A stretch of DNA of 14,190 bases from Acidobacteriaceae bacterium (GCA_003151875.1 PLYW01000260.1:1-14190), one strand, 5' to 3'; positions 1 through 6,855 are shown, counted from the first letter of the stretch. A program made the numbers and translations. The notes: generated from the sequence alone by a model not told the origin.

Positions 1-1667
1 TGCCAATTGATGGCGCGAACGGGAGACGCTGGGTGAGGGCGCAACTCCTCGTAACATTCCCGGGCACGGTCGCTATCTCCCAAGTCGCTATAAGCGTGTC
101 CCAGGTTGGTCCAGGCCTGGGTGGTGATCCGAGGATCCTTCGAAACCGCCAGTACCTTTCGATAATACGGAATGGCCAGCCTGAGGTTTCCGCGCTGATG
201 CTCGACGACGGCTATGCCTAAATTGACGTCGACGTCCTCAGGCCGGTCTTGCGCCGCACGATAGAAATGCGGCAAAGCTTCTTCCAGTTGTCTCTGCCGC
301 TGGTAGGCGATGCCGATGCCCAGTTCGGATGCCCAGTTGCGAGGCGTGACCTGTAAGGTATGTGTCCATAGCGTAACGCTATCCCTCCAATACCCAATCT
401 GACGATGAGTTATCACCGAGAGGACGGCCAATACCGCAAGACACGTTACCGGCAATACAAATCGGGGAAGGTGGCGATATTTCGCCCAATCAGCCACGCC
501 CCAGCAGACCATCAGAAAAAGACCGATGAACGAAAAATAGGCATAGCGATCAGCGAGGGCGGGCAAATCGATCTGGATAAGGCCGATCATGGGCACCAAG
601 GTTCCCAGGAACCAAAACCAGCCCACCACGAGATACCGGTGACGCCTGGCGGCGACAACTAGTGCACTGACCGCAATCAGGAAAAGCAAAGCTACCCATA
701 CTAGTCCCCAACGCAAAGCATTGCCTGGATGAGGATACATGTACGCCAATGGCACTGGCCAAAACGCCTTGCCCACATAGCGTCCGTAGGACAAGATCGC
801 GTTACCTAACCGGATGGGAAAAGTGTAGGGCCAGCTCTGAGGGGAGGCTTTATTTTCCGCGACTACTGTCATCACCGCGTCGGCGGCGGCGATGACGAAG
901 AGCGTAGTCTTTTCCTTCACCAGGGCTGAGAAATGCTTCGCGGGGATGATCTCGCCGTTGGCCATCTTCTGGGGCGCATCCGGCCCGGTGGCGAACATAC
1001 GGCCCAAAGGCCAGTAATCCCACAACAGCAGAACGAACGGGAGGGTGATCACCTGCGGCTTGGCTAGCAGTCCCAGCACATACAGAAGCTCGACCACCGT
1101 CATACGCCGCTCCACGGGCTTACGGGCGTACCAGTGATACGCACCCAGCGCGAGCAGAAAAAACGCTGTGCTGAGCATGGTTTTCAGCTCGGAGATCCAG
1201 GCCACATTCTCGACGTTGATAGGGTGTACGGCAAACAACGCCGCCACCATGAAACTGCGCGCCGTGAAACCAGTGGAGCGCCTCAACACCCAGAAAAGCA
1301 GCAGGGCATCCAATGCATGTAGAACGACGTTGACGGCGTGGTGCCGACCAGGCTCCAACTGAAACATCTGAACATTGAGACTATGAGCGAAGAAGGTCAG
1401 CGGATCATAGTTCAGGACGAATGTATGAGTGAACGCCCACTTGACGGTTGACCAATTGAGAGCGCCGAGGACGTGAGGGTCCCCAGTGACGTACAGAAAA
1501 TCGTCTACGGAGAAGAACGGATAGTGGTGAACTGGGTAGTAAAGCGCCAGGGTGGCGACCACTAGAACCAAGCCTAAGAGATACTCATGATTTTCCGCCC
1601 AGCCGGATGGCCGGTTGTAGAAACCGGGCTCGACTTGCTGAGGCTTGGACCCGAAAAAAGAAACCAT
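1..1667 (-). CDS. GT-C-like multi-spanning membrane protein with C-terminal TPR repeats (3' end beyond window)
   Basis: The reading frame is open for 555 codons from the ATG at 1667 to the left edge, so the C-terminus is missing. Residues 1-420 form many hydrophobic segments (for example 29-46, 137-148, 165-179, 192-219, 321-340, 376-392 and 402-419). The first extracytoplasmic loop carries an acidic pair (FFSVDDF, D55-D56), as expected of GT-C glycosyltransferases. The segments HPINVENVAW (148-157) and AKPQVITLPF (202-211) are typical of bacterial TPR proteins resembling the eukaryotic TMTC/DUF1736 family. Residues about 444-546 form three TPR units. The usual NWHPLT-type motif reads NYDPLT here (86-91). 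Eukaryotic TMTC proteins are O-mannosyltransferases; a sugar-transfer role here is inference, and the substrate is unknown. The gene starts 47 bases after plsX on the same strand, so it is probably co-transcribed. Its binding site is weak (GAG about 8 bases upstream). Confidence 0.85.
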   Translation of the reverse strand, partial: MVSFFGSKPQQVEPGFYNRPSGWAENHEYLLGLVLVVATLALYYPVHHYPFFSVDDFLYVTGDPHVLGALNWSTVKWAFTHTFVLNYDPLTFFAHSLNVQMFQLEPGRHHAVNVVLHALDALLLFWVLRRSTGFTARSFMVAALFAVHPINVENVAWISELKTMLSTAFFLLALGAYHWYARKPVERRMTVVELLYVLGLLAKPQVITLPFVLLLWDYWPLGRMFATGPDAPQKMANGEIIPAKHFSALVKEKTTLFVIAAADAVMTVVAENKASPQSWPYTFPIRLGNAILSYGRYVGKAFWPVPLAYMYPHPGNALRWGLVWVALLFLIAVSALVVAARRHRYLVVGWFWFLGTLVPMIGLIQIDLPALADRYAYFSFIGLFLMVCWGVADWAKYRHLPRFVLPVTCLAVLAVLSVITHRQIGYWRDSVTLWTHTLQVTPRNWASELGIGIAYQRQRQLEEALPHFYRAAQDRPEDVDVNLGIAVVEHQRGNLRLAIPYYRKVLAVSKDPRITTQAWTNLGHAYSDLGDSDRARECYEELRPHPASPVRAINW

Positions 1668-1714
1668 CGGCTATTCTCGACGCGGCTCCGGTCTAGGACT
1701 GGGCGATTTGAATA

Positions 1715-2797
1715 TTACAGCAGGCTGCTGCCGAGCGGGTCGGCTGCGGCTGCATCGCTGACATGATTGTTCAGGTTCTTGCTGGCAGCGGCAATGCGCT
1801 CCTGAATCACGTCATTCAGTTGGCTGTTGGCAAACTCCATGGCCACCCGCACCGCGTTCTTGATGGCGTTCGAGTTGGACGATCCGTGGCTGACGATGCA
1901 CACGCCCTTCAGTCCCAACAGCGGCGCGCCGCCGTACTCGGAGTAGTCGAGACGCTTCTTGAAATCGGCAAAGGCCTTGCGCGACAGCAGGTAGCCGACC
2001 TGGCTGCTGATGGTAGCTTGCAACGATTGCTTTAGCAGGAAGCGTACCGTCTCCACCATGCCCTCGGAGATCTTCAGCGCCACATTGCCCACAAAGCCGT
2101 CGCACACCAGCACGTCGGCCTTCCCGTTGTAGAGATCGCGTCCCTCAACATTGCCCACGAAATTCATGGGCAGCTCGCGAATCAGCTTGTAGGCTTCGCG
2201 GGTAAGTTCGTTGCCCTTGCTCTCTTCCTCGCCGATGGAAAGCAAACCGACGCGCGGATGCTCGGCGCTGGGGAACTTCCCGCCAAAAATGCTGCGAAAA
2301 TAAATGTCGCCCATGATGGCGAACTGCTGCAGGTTTTGCGGCTTGGAATCGACATTGGCACCGACATCGATGAGGATGGTGGCCGTGCCCTGCGCGGTAG
2401 GAAATACCGCGGCCAGCGCGGGACGGTCCACTCCGGGGATCGCGCCCAAAACCATTTTGGCGGTGGCCATGGCCGCGCCGGTGTTGCCTGCGGTGACGAA
2501 ACCGGCAGCCTTGCCGTCGCGCACTAAGCGCAGTCCGACGCGCAGGGACGAGTCGCGTTTGCTGCGCATGGCCTGCGCCGCCTTCTCTTGCATGCCGATG
2601 ACTTCGCGAGCGTTGACGATGCGAATGGAAAGCCTGCGCCAGAACGGGTGCAGGTCGAGCTCGCCGCGGATCACGTCCTCTTTGCCCACCAGCAGGACTT
2701 CCACGTCATAGTGACGTGCGGCGAGAATGGCGCCTTCCACTTCGGGTTTGGGCGCGCGGTCCGAGCCCATGGCGTCAACAGCAATAGTGGTGGGCAT
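1715..2797 (-). CDS. plsX: Phosphate acyltransferase PlsX
   Basis: PlsX is a peripheral membrane enzyme. It converts acyl-ACP and phosphate to acyl-phosphate, the acyl donor used by PlsY to make lysophosphatidic acid, the first step of phospholipid synthesis. The 360-residue protein is slightly longer than the usual 330-350. It has the N-terminal DAMGSD signature (residues 8-13), TAGNTGA (102-108), DVGAN (144-148), NVEGRDL (216-222) and DGFVGNV (233-239), all typical of the family. The last 30 or so residues (after about 330) are a poorly conserved alanine- and asparagine-rich tail. The ATG at 2797 has AGG about 5 bases upstream, and the DAMGSD motif lies close behind it, which supports this start. 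It follows rpmF after 126 bases and precedes the TPR membrane protein. The yceD-rpmF-plsX order is widely conserved in bacteria. Confidence 0.97.
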   Translation of the reverse strand: MPTTIAVDAMGSDRAPKPEVEGAILAARHYDVEVLLVGKEDVIRGELDLHPFWRRLSIRIVNAREVIGMQEKAAQAMRSKRDSSLRVGLRLVRDGKAAGFVTAGNTGAAMATAKMVLGAIPGVDRPALAAVFPTAQGTATILIDVGANVDSKPQNLQQFAIMGDIYFRSIFGGKFPSAEHPRVGLLSIGEEESKGNELTREAYKLIRELPMNFVGNVEGRDLYNGKADVLVCDGFVGNVALKISEGMVETVRFLLKQSLQATISSQVGYLLSRKAFADFKKRLDYSEYGGAPLLGLKGVCIVSHGSSNSNAIKNAVRVAMEFANSQLNDVIQERIAAASKNLNNHVSDAAAADPLGSSLL

Positions 2798-2923
2798 GTC
2801 TGCCTGTCAGTTGCAAACCTTCGTAACCGTCAAACCGGGGACACAGTCCAGCTTCTAATTGCGAGTGTGCTGCTGTAGTTTACCGCCCAAGTTTGGCCGG
2901 AAAAGGATACTACCGCAACCGCG

Positions 2924-3112
2924 CTAGCTGGTGCTCTCTGCGACCTCGATGACCTCGCGCCCCTTATAGTAACCGCACTTGGGGCAGGTGCGATGCGGCA
3001 ATTTGCGCTCGTGGCAGTTGGGGCACTCAGACAACGACTGCGCCGTCAGATGATCGTGGGAGCGGCGTTTGGATGTGCGCGCCTGGGAATGACGTCGTTT
3101 CGGATTAGGCAT
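2924..3112 (-). CDS. rpmF: 50S ribosomal protein L32
   Basis: This is a 62-residue protein of the large ribosomal subunit, at the family's normal length. It begins MPNPKRRHS, with a very basic N-terminal tail that threads into rRNA. Two CxxC pairs follow (C30/C33 and C43/C46), forming the zinc ribbon of the cysteine-containing L32 type rather than the zinc-free paralogue type. The C-terminus is acidic (EVIEVAES). The ATG at 3112 has GAGG about 6 bases upstream. It lies 49 bases after the DUF177 gene and before plsX, the standard arrangement. No second L32 copy is visible, so zinc-dependent switching cannot be judged from this window. Confidence 0.97.
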   Translation of the reverse strand: MPNPKRRHSQARTSKRRSHDHLTAQSLSECPNCHERKLPHRTCPKCGYYKGREVIEVAESTS

Positions 3113-3161
3113 TCAGGACCTCGTAAACAGGACCGCCCGGGCTGGCCGCGCGATCGGAACT

Positions 3162-3713
3162 TTAAGTTTGCAGCTTCTTCTTGATTTCGCTCAGCGCTTC
3201 CCACCGGGGGTCGCTAATATGTTGCTCACAGTGGCATTGCTCGACATTCAAATTCGCGCCGCAATGCGGGCATAATCCCCTGCAATCTTCGCGGCATAGC
3301 GCCCTGACCGGCGTGGCCAGCAGCACCTGCTCGCGTAGCGCATCTTCCAGCAAAAGACCTTCGCCTTGATAATACCCGATCTCGGTCTCCGCTTCGGTAA
3401 TCGCCACCTCATCGGCGCGGCGATCCACCCCTAACGGCCGGTAGATCAGGTCGAAGGCCCAGTTCACGTCCTCGCCCACCGGCTCCAGGCAGCGCGCGCA
3501 ATTGAACTCCAGTTGCGCCTCCACCTTGCCCACCAGCCGAATATCTTCGACGTCCTGGTGGTGCCCGCGATGCTCCACAATCAGTTCGGCACGGCCCACG
3601 CTGTGCAAGGGGCCAATTTGCCGGAAGTCGGGACCAAATTCGATAGCGCCGGGCTGATAGTTTTCGTTGAACTCCAAATTACGGAGTTTCAGCTCCCGGA
3701 CCCGAATCAGCAT
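3162..3713 (-). CDS. yceD: DUF177/YceD family protein
   Basis: This 183-residue protein belongs to the DUF177 (YceD) family, almost always encoded directly upstream of rpmF. In plants and some bacteria the family is linked to 23S rRNA accumulation or processing, so a role in large-subunit biogenesis is likely but not shown here. The core motif FNCARCLEPV gives C72/C75. A cysteine-rich C-terminal block (C140, C144, C148, C151, C160, C162, with the centre reading CRGLCPHCGANLN) is typical of the longer members and probably binds zinc. The ATG at 3713 follows a G-rich stretch (GGCGGG) about 8 bases upstream. It is the first gene of the probable yceD-rpmF-plsX transcript, whose promoter candidate is at 3845-3873. 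That leaves a leader of about 125 bases. Confidence 0.92.
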   Translation of the reverse strand: MLIRVRELKLRNLEFNENYQPGAIEFGPDFRQIGPLHSVGRAELIVEHRGHHQDVEDIRLVGKVEAQLEFNCARCLEPVGEDVNWAFDLIYRPLGVDRRADEVAITEAETEIGYYQGEGLLLEDALREQVLLATPVRALCREDCRGLCPHCGANLNVEQCHCEQHISDPRWEALSEIKKKLQT

Positions 3714-3844
3714 GGCAGCACCCGCCTAAGAAAACGCCCAGAATAGCCCTTCGCTCCGGCCGGAACCGGGTCTGGCAGGCCAAGCTCCTGACGGGAAACG
3801 CTGGCAGGTACAGACGGGCGGGATCGTTCTTAAGGCAAACACTA

Positions 3845-3873
3845 AGGATAAATTCATGAGAGAGGAGTGTCAA
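3845..3873 (-). promoter_or_regulatory. Sigma70-like promoter for yceD-rpmF-plsX
   Basis: Read on the minus strand, a perfect -35 box TTGACA (3873-3868) is followed by 17 bases and a -10 box TATCCT (3850-3845, four of six matches). Transcription would begin near 3838, about 125 bases before the yceD ATG. No other convincing promoter was seen in front of yceD, rpmF or plsX. Confidence 0.55.
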
Positions 3874-3892
3874 GGCGGGTGTGGCCTTCGCC

Positions 3893-3922
3893 TTGCGCCC
3901 AAGACACCCGGCTGCATATACT
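3893..3922 (+). promoter_or_regulatory. Sigma70-like promoter for glutamate dehydrogenase
   Basis: The -35 candidate TTGCGC (3893-3898) is followed by 18 bases and the -10 box TATACT (3917-3922, five of six matches). Transcription would start near 3929, giving a leader of about 88 bases before the ATG at 4017. The -35 box is only a partial match, so the promoter may be moderate or activator-dependent. Confidence 0.5.
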
Positions 3923-4016
3923 TTGAAGGTTTGCCCGCCGATGCTGGATGGCAGACGAGGAACGCGTCCACCGAATCGAGCCGCAAGACGCCCGCACTAA
4001 TTCGGAGAGATCTTAT

Positions 4017-5285
4017 ATGGCTACCGCACAGACTCTTGAGCAGGAACGTAATCCCTGGGAACAACAGGCGGCGCGCTTCAACCTGGCTGCCGAAAAGCTG
4101 AAACTCGATGCCGGCCTGTGGCGAGTTTTGCAGCAGCCCAACCGCGAGATCATCGTCCACATCCCGGTCGCCATGGACAACGGGCAACTGGAAGTGTTCA
4201 CCGGCTATCGGGTGCAGCACTCCATCGCGCGCGGTCCGGCCAAGGGCGGCGTGCGCTATTCGCCCGACGTGACGCTGGACGAAGTGCGCGCCCTGGCGAG
4301 CTGGATGACCTGGAAGTGCGCGGTGGTGAACATCCCCTTCGGCGGCGCCAAGGGCGGCATCATTTGCGATCCCAAGAACATGTCGCGCGGCGAACTGGAG
4401 CGCATGACCCGCCGCTACACCTCCGAGCTGATCGAGTTTATCGGCCCGGAGAAGGACGTGCCGGCCCCCGACGTCAACACCAATGAGCAAACCATGGCGT
4501 GGATGATGGACACCTACTCCATGCACATGCGCCAGACGGTGACGGCGGTGGTGACCGGCAAGCCGCTGAACATGGGCGGCTCGCGCGGCCGCCGTGAAGC
4601 CACCGGCCGCGGCGTGATGATCATCTGCGACGAATCCATCAAGAAGAACAACATGACGCGCGAAAACAGTCGCGTGATCATCCAGGGCTTCGGCAATGTC
4701 GGCTCCAACGCCGCTGTCCTCATGCACCAGGCGGGATACAAGGTGGTCGGCATCGGCGAATGGGATGGCGGTCTGTACAACAGCAAAGGCATCGACATTG
4801 CGGCGCTGTGGGAATATCGCCAGAAGGAAGGCACCATCCACGGCTTCAAGGGCGCGGAGCGCGCGGACACGGAAGAACTGCTGATCACCGATTGCGAAAT
4901 CCTGATTCCGGCGGCCACGGAGAACGTCATCAACTCGGGCAATGCCAATAAGGTGAAGGCGAAGATCCTGGTTGAAGGCGCCAACGGGCCCACGACGGCA
5001 GCCGCCGACGATGTCCTTAGCGACAAACATGTCTTCGTGATGCCCGACATTCTGGCCAATGCCGGTGGCGTCACCGCGTCGTATTTCGAGTGGGTGCAGG
5101 ACCGCCAGGGCTACTTCTGGAAAGAGTCGGTGGTCAACTCGCAGTTGGAAGACATCATGGTTTCCTCGTTCGAGGACGTGGTCCGCTATGCCGAGGCCCA
5201 TCAGGTAAACAACCGCATTGCGGCGTACATGCTGGCCATCGATCGTGTGGCCTATACCATCAAGCAGCGCGGGATCTACGCGTGA
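4017..5285 (+). CDS. gdhA: Glutamate dehydrogenase
   Basis: This cytoplasmic enzyme interconverts glutamate and 2-oxoglutarate plus ammonia with NAD(P), linking nitrogen and carbon metabolism. The 422-residue protein has the normal length of the small hexameric class. Substrate-site residues are visible by family comparison: K76 (GPAKGGVR), K100, the catalytic lysine K112 (GGAKGG, 109-114) and catalytic D152 (PAPDVNT). The Rossmann motif GFGNVG spans 224-229, and VEGANGPTT spans 319-327. At the end of the second Rossmann strand lies an acidic residue (E248 in GIGEWD), which favours NAD over NADP; this is inference. The ATG at 4017 was preferred over an in-frame start at 3948 because GGAGAGA sits 6 bases before it and family homology begins just after. 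The gene ends 12 bases from the convergent DUF2339-like gene, with no clear terminator. Confidence 0.96.
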   Translation: MATAQTLEQERNPWEQQAARFNLAAEKLKLDAGLWRVLQQPNREIIVHIPVAMDNGQLEVFTGYRVQHSIARGPAKGGVRYSPDVTLDEVRALASWMTWKCAVVNIPFGGAKGGIICDPKNMSRGELERMTRRYTSELIEFIGPEKDVPAPDVNTNEQTMAWMMDTYSMHMRQTVTAVVTGKPLNMGGSRGRREATGRGVMIICDESIKKNNMTRENSRVIIQGFGNVGSNAAVLMHQAGYKVVGIGEWDGGLYNSKGIDIAALWEYRQKEGTIHGFKGAERADTEELLITDCEILIPAATENVINSGNANKVKAKILVEGANGPTTAAADDVLSDKHVFVMPDILANAGGVTASYFEWVQDRQGYFWKESVVNSQLEDIMVSSFEDVVRYAEAHQVNNRIAAYMLAIDRVAYTIKQRGIYA

Positions 5286-5297
5286 GAGCTGGACACG

Positions 5298-5645
5298 CTA
5301 CGCGGCGCTTTTCATCCGGCTGCGCTGATAAAAGAACGACACGGCCAGCAGAATCGCGCCCAAGACGATGAACGCAGCGATGCGATATCCACGCTCCAAG
5401 GTACTGATGTCCACCAGAAACACCTTCAACACCGTCATCGCCAGCAGAACGATAGCTTGCCAGCGCAGGAACGCCGAGCGTTTCCAGAAGCCCACCAGCA
5501 TCAAGCCGCTGCCGTAAACCATCCATACCGCGGAATAGGCGAAGTCGCGGACCGTCATGATGCTGTGCCGCTCCTGGAACGAGTAAGCCGCTGCCAGTTG
5601 CTGCTGAAAGTAGCCCAGCAACTCGGAATTCTGGGTGAGCGACAT
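5298..5645 (-). CDS. Small membrane protein matching the C-terminal end of DUF2339
   Basis: The 115-residue protein has three hydrophobic segments (about 36-54, 62-79 and 89-106). It resembles only the last 100 residues of the DUF2339 family of very large predicted membrane proteins: RDFAYSAVWMVYG, GFWKRSAFLRWQ and the segment around TVLKVFLVDIS (71-81) followed by LERGYRIAAF. Full family members usually exceed 600 residues and have many spans, so this is either a stand-alone short form or the surviving end of a decayed gene. The start at 5645 is supported by GAGGAG about 8 bases upstream. The frame stays open to 5996, but those extra residues look non-coding. The function of DUF2339 is not established. 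It converges on glutamate dehydrogenase and is divergent from the TetR gene. Confidence 0.75.
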   Translation of the reverse strand: MSLTQNSELLGYFQQQLAAAYSFQERHSIMTVRDFAYSAVWMVYGSGLMLVGFWKRSAFLRWQAIVLLAMTVLKVFLVDISTLERGYRIAAFIVLGAILLAVSFFYQRSRMKSAA

Positions 5646-5787
5646 GGCCACTTCTCCTCGGACGGCTCTATCGCTGCCTAAGCAAGCACTCGCCTTGGAT
5701 TCCCGGTTTGGCACCAGCGCCCATTCATAGGCTCTCCGCTGGAAAATTTTTTTGGGCGCCGACTTGATCGATTGGAGGCGTTTTTGC

Positions 5788-5816
5788 TTGACCGATTGCG
5801 CAGCTTTCCCTATGCT
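5788..5816 (+). promoter_or_regulatory. Sigma70-like promoter upstream of structured leader and tetR
   Basis: The -35 box TTGACC (5788-5793, five of six) is followed by exactly 17 bases and the -10 box TATGCT (5811-5816, four of six). Transcription would start near 5823. It faces tetR, 6109, which would then have a leader of about 285 bases. No equally good promoter was found closer to tetR. Confidence 0.55.
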
Positions 5817-5822
5817 ACGGGC

Positions 5823-5933
5823 GTCGAGCCGAGGCACGGCTCGGCGGCAAATACACTCGGGCGGAGCAAGTATGCGCTTGCTCTCGTCGGTTTCATTCGC
5901 TGGGGAGCGGCGAAGTTCCCCAGGTCCCGAGTG
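5823..5933 (+). ncRNA. Candidate structured RNA or leader with a three-way junction
   Basis: Just downstream of the promoter at 5788-5816 come a 7-bp hairpin (CGAGCCG 5825-5831 with CGGCTCG 5837-5843, 5-base loop) and then a nested set. An 8-bp outer stem pairs CACTCGGG (5854-5861) with CCCGAGTG (5926-5933). It encloses a 7-bp hairpin (GAGCAAG 5864-5870 with CTTGCTC 5877-5883, 6-base loop) and another 7-bp hairpin (CTGGGGA 5900-5906 with TCCCCAG 5917-5923, 10-base loop). All stems are perfect Watson-Crick. The layout fits a structured leader or small RNA, but no known riboswitch or RNA family was recognised, and conservation cannot be judged from one sequence. Confidence 0.35.
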
Positions 5934-6000
5934 GGATGAAAATGTTGGCGAAGTCAGTCCTTGCCGTACCTCGCCGGACTGTGGAAAACACCTCATCTAA
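5872..6000 (+). CDS. Possible small ORF, 42 residues, in the leader before tetR
   Basis: The ATG at 5872 has GGAG 5 bases upstream and lies downstream of a good promoter. The peptide begins MRLLSSVSFAGERR and ends with two cysteines (PCRTSPDCGKHLI). It has no membrane segment and no family I recognise. The ribosome binding site lies in the 5' arm of the 5864-5883 hairpin and the start codon lies in its loop, so translation would depend on RNA folding. The composition is not clearly protein-like, so this may be a chance frame within a structured RNA. Confidence 0.2.
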   Translation: MRLLSSVSFAGERRSSPGPEWDENVGEVSPCRTSPDCGKHLI

Positions 6001-6108
6001 CTGAGGATGGCAGAGCCTTGCCAAATCTATAAGTTCAAGCCGACTAGTTCCCCCAATTGAAAGCCATCCACCCTACATTTCAATACACAGCTAGAGGATA
6101 AGAAGATT

Positions 6109-6747
6109 GTGAAAAAAACAGCGGGAAGAAGTGTCACCGAAGTGCGTATCATTGAGGCCGCTGTTCAGCTCTTCTCCCGTCAGGGGTACAAGGGTACCAG
6201 CACGCGGGAGATTGCCCACCTGGCCGCGGTGAATGAAGCCACCCTGTTCCGCTGTTTCGTTCGCAAAGCCGACCTGTTCTGGGTGGCGGCCGAATCGCGG
6301 CTGAACCGGCTGAAGCTGGGACGAGAGCTGCAACAGGGCCTGGCGACTGACCTGGACCCAGCCATCGTGGTTCCGATGCTGGTGACATTCGTGGTGGAGA
6401 ATATGTCACAGCATCCGGAGTTGCTGCGGCTGTTGTATGTCGCCGGCTTTGAACTGCCGGGAGGAGCCGACCGCATGTTCCGTGAGCACCTAGGCCCGAT
6501 CTTTGACGCGGTGAATGCCTACTTCGGCAGGTGTGCGGCGCGCGGCGCAATTTGCGATCTGGAACCCACGATCGCCACGCTGGGGCTGGCAGGCGCGGTG
6601 AGCGCTCACCAAAACCTGCACCACCTCTTTACCGGACGCGACTTGCCGTGGGATGCTCGCGATGCGGCCCCAGCCTACGCTCAATTCTGGCTGAACGCGC
6701 TTCGCCAGCCGGCCCCGACGCGGCAGGTTGTTAATAGTAGCGACTAG
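6109..6747 (+). CDS. TetR/AcrR family transcriptional regulator
   Basis: This 212-residue protein is a one-component DNA-binding regulator. The N-terminal TetR domain spans about 9-60. Its helix-turn-helix reads TSTREIAHLAAVNEATLFRCF (around 30-50), matching the family pattern in which the recognition helix ends in a GTLYRHF-like motif. The C-terminal ligand/dimer domain (about 65-200) is divergent, as usual, so the inducer cannot be named. The start is a GTG at 6109, with GAGGAT about 9 bases and AAGAAG about 3 bases upstream. It lies 108 bases before the polysaccharide exporter on the same strand. It may regulate that locus or itself; this is inferred from position only. The C-terminal tail (TRQVVNSSD) looks unstructured. 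Confidence 0.9.
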   Translation: MKKTAGRSVTEVRIIEAAVQLFSRQGYKGTSTREIAHLAAVNEATLFRCFVRKADLFWVAAESRLNRLKLGRELQQGLATDLDPAIVVPMLVTFVVENMSQHPELLRLLYVAGFELPGGADRMFREHLGPIFDAVNAYFGRCAARGAICDLEPTIATLGLAGAVSAHQNLHHLFTGRDLPWDARDAAPAYAQFWLNALRQPAPTRQVVNSSD

Positions 6748-6855
6748 ATTGCCGCAAGATTGCGTGCCCCGAACAGAAATTCCTTGGGGCTGCTGGTTGG
6801 CATCGTCAAGTACTACTTCATACCGGACCCAACTTGGGTCTTGGGGAGATCGAGA

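Larger units (their letters stand above)
3714..4016. other. Divergent intergenic region between yceD and glutamate dehydrogenase
   Basis: These 303 bases contain two divergent promoter candidates (listed separately), whose -35 boxes lie 19 bases apart. The part nearer yceD (3714-3838) would be an untranslated leader. It holds the palindrome CCGGCCGG at 3756-3763 and two copies of CTGGCAGG (3772-3779 and 3801-3808). A short frame opening at 3856 and frames on the other strand have no protein-like composition and were not called. Confidence 0.7.
5646..6108. other. Long intergenic region with promoter, hairpins and a possible small ORF
   Basis: These 463 bases separate the DUF2339-like gene from tetR. 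From left to right they hold an AT-rich tract (AAAATTTTTTT near 5743-5753), a plus-strand promoter candidate (5788-5816), four perfect inverted repeats (5825-5933), a 42-codon ORF (5872-6000) and a weaker hairpin (5991-6006). No T-run terminator follows any of the hairpins. No tRNA, tmRNA or SRP RNA signature was recognised. Confidence 0.7.

Noticed and set aside
405..1362. Several short plus-strand frames at the left end
   Set aside because: They are shadows of the uninterrupted minus-strand TPR membrane protein, which is open from 1667 to the window edge.
3772..3808. Direct repeat CTGGCAGG (3772-3779 and 3801-3808)
   Set aside because: Two 8-base copies 29 bases apart are too few and short to call a binding array, and there is no symmetry.
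3856..4101. Plus-strand 81-codon frame starting near the gdhA promoter
   Set aside because: It overlaps both promoter candidates and the glutamate dehydrogenase start in another frame. It has no domain, and its composition looks non-coding.
3870..5201. A 443-codon minus-strand frame opposite glutamate dehydrogenase
   Set aside because: It is the mirror of a strongly conserved gene in GC-rich DNA. The translation is rich in H, D, V, A and R with no family features, and it also runs over the divergent promoter region.
5844..5933. c-di-GMP (GEMM-I) riboswitch, suggested by GGCAAA at 5844-5849 and the polysaccharide genes downstream
   Set aside because: The required partner segments (GACGCAAAGCC-type and the receptor helix) are absent, and the stem layout is different.
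5646..5996. N-terminal extension of the DUF2339-like frame (232 residues in all)
   Set aside because: The extra residues are basic and low in hydrophobic content and do not resemble DUF2339. A strong binding site marks the internal start at 5645.
5823..6010. 6S RNA
   Set aside because: There is no long closing stem between the ends and no large central bubble. The structure branches instead.
6008..6023. Sigma54-like element or operator TGGCA-N6-TGCCA before tetR
   Set aside because: The spacing between GG and GC is one base short for sigma54. A 5-bp inverted repeat is too weak to call an operator.
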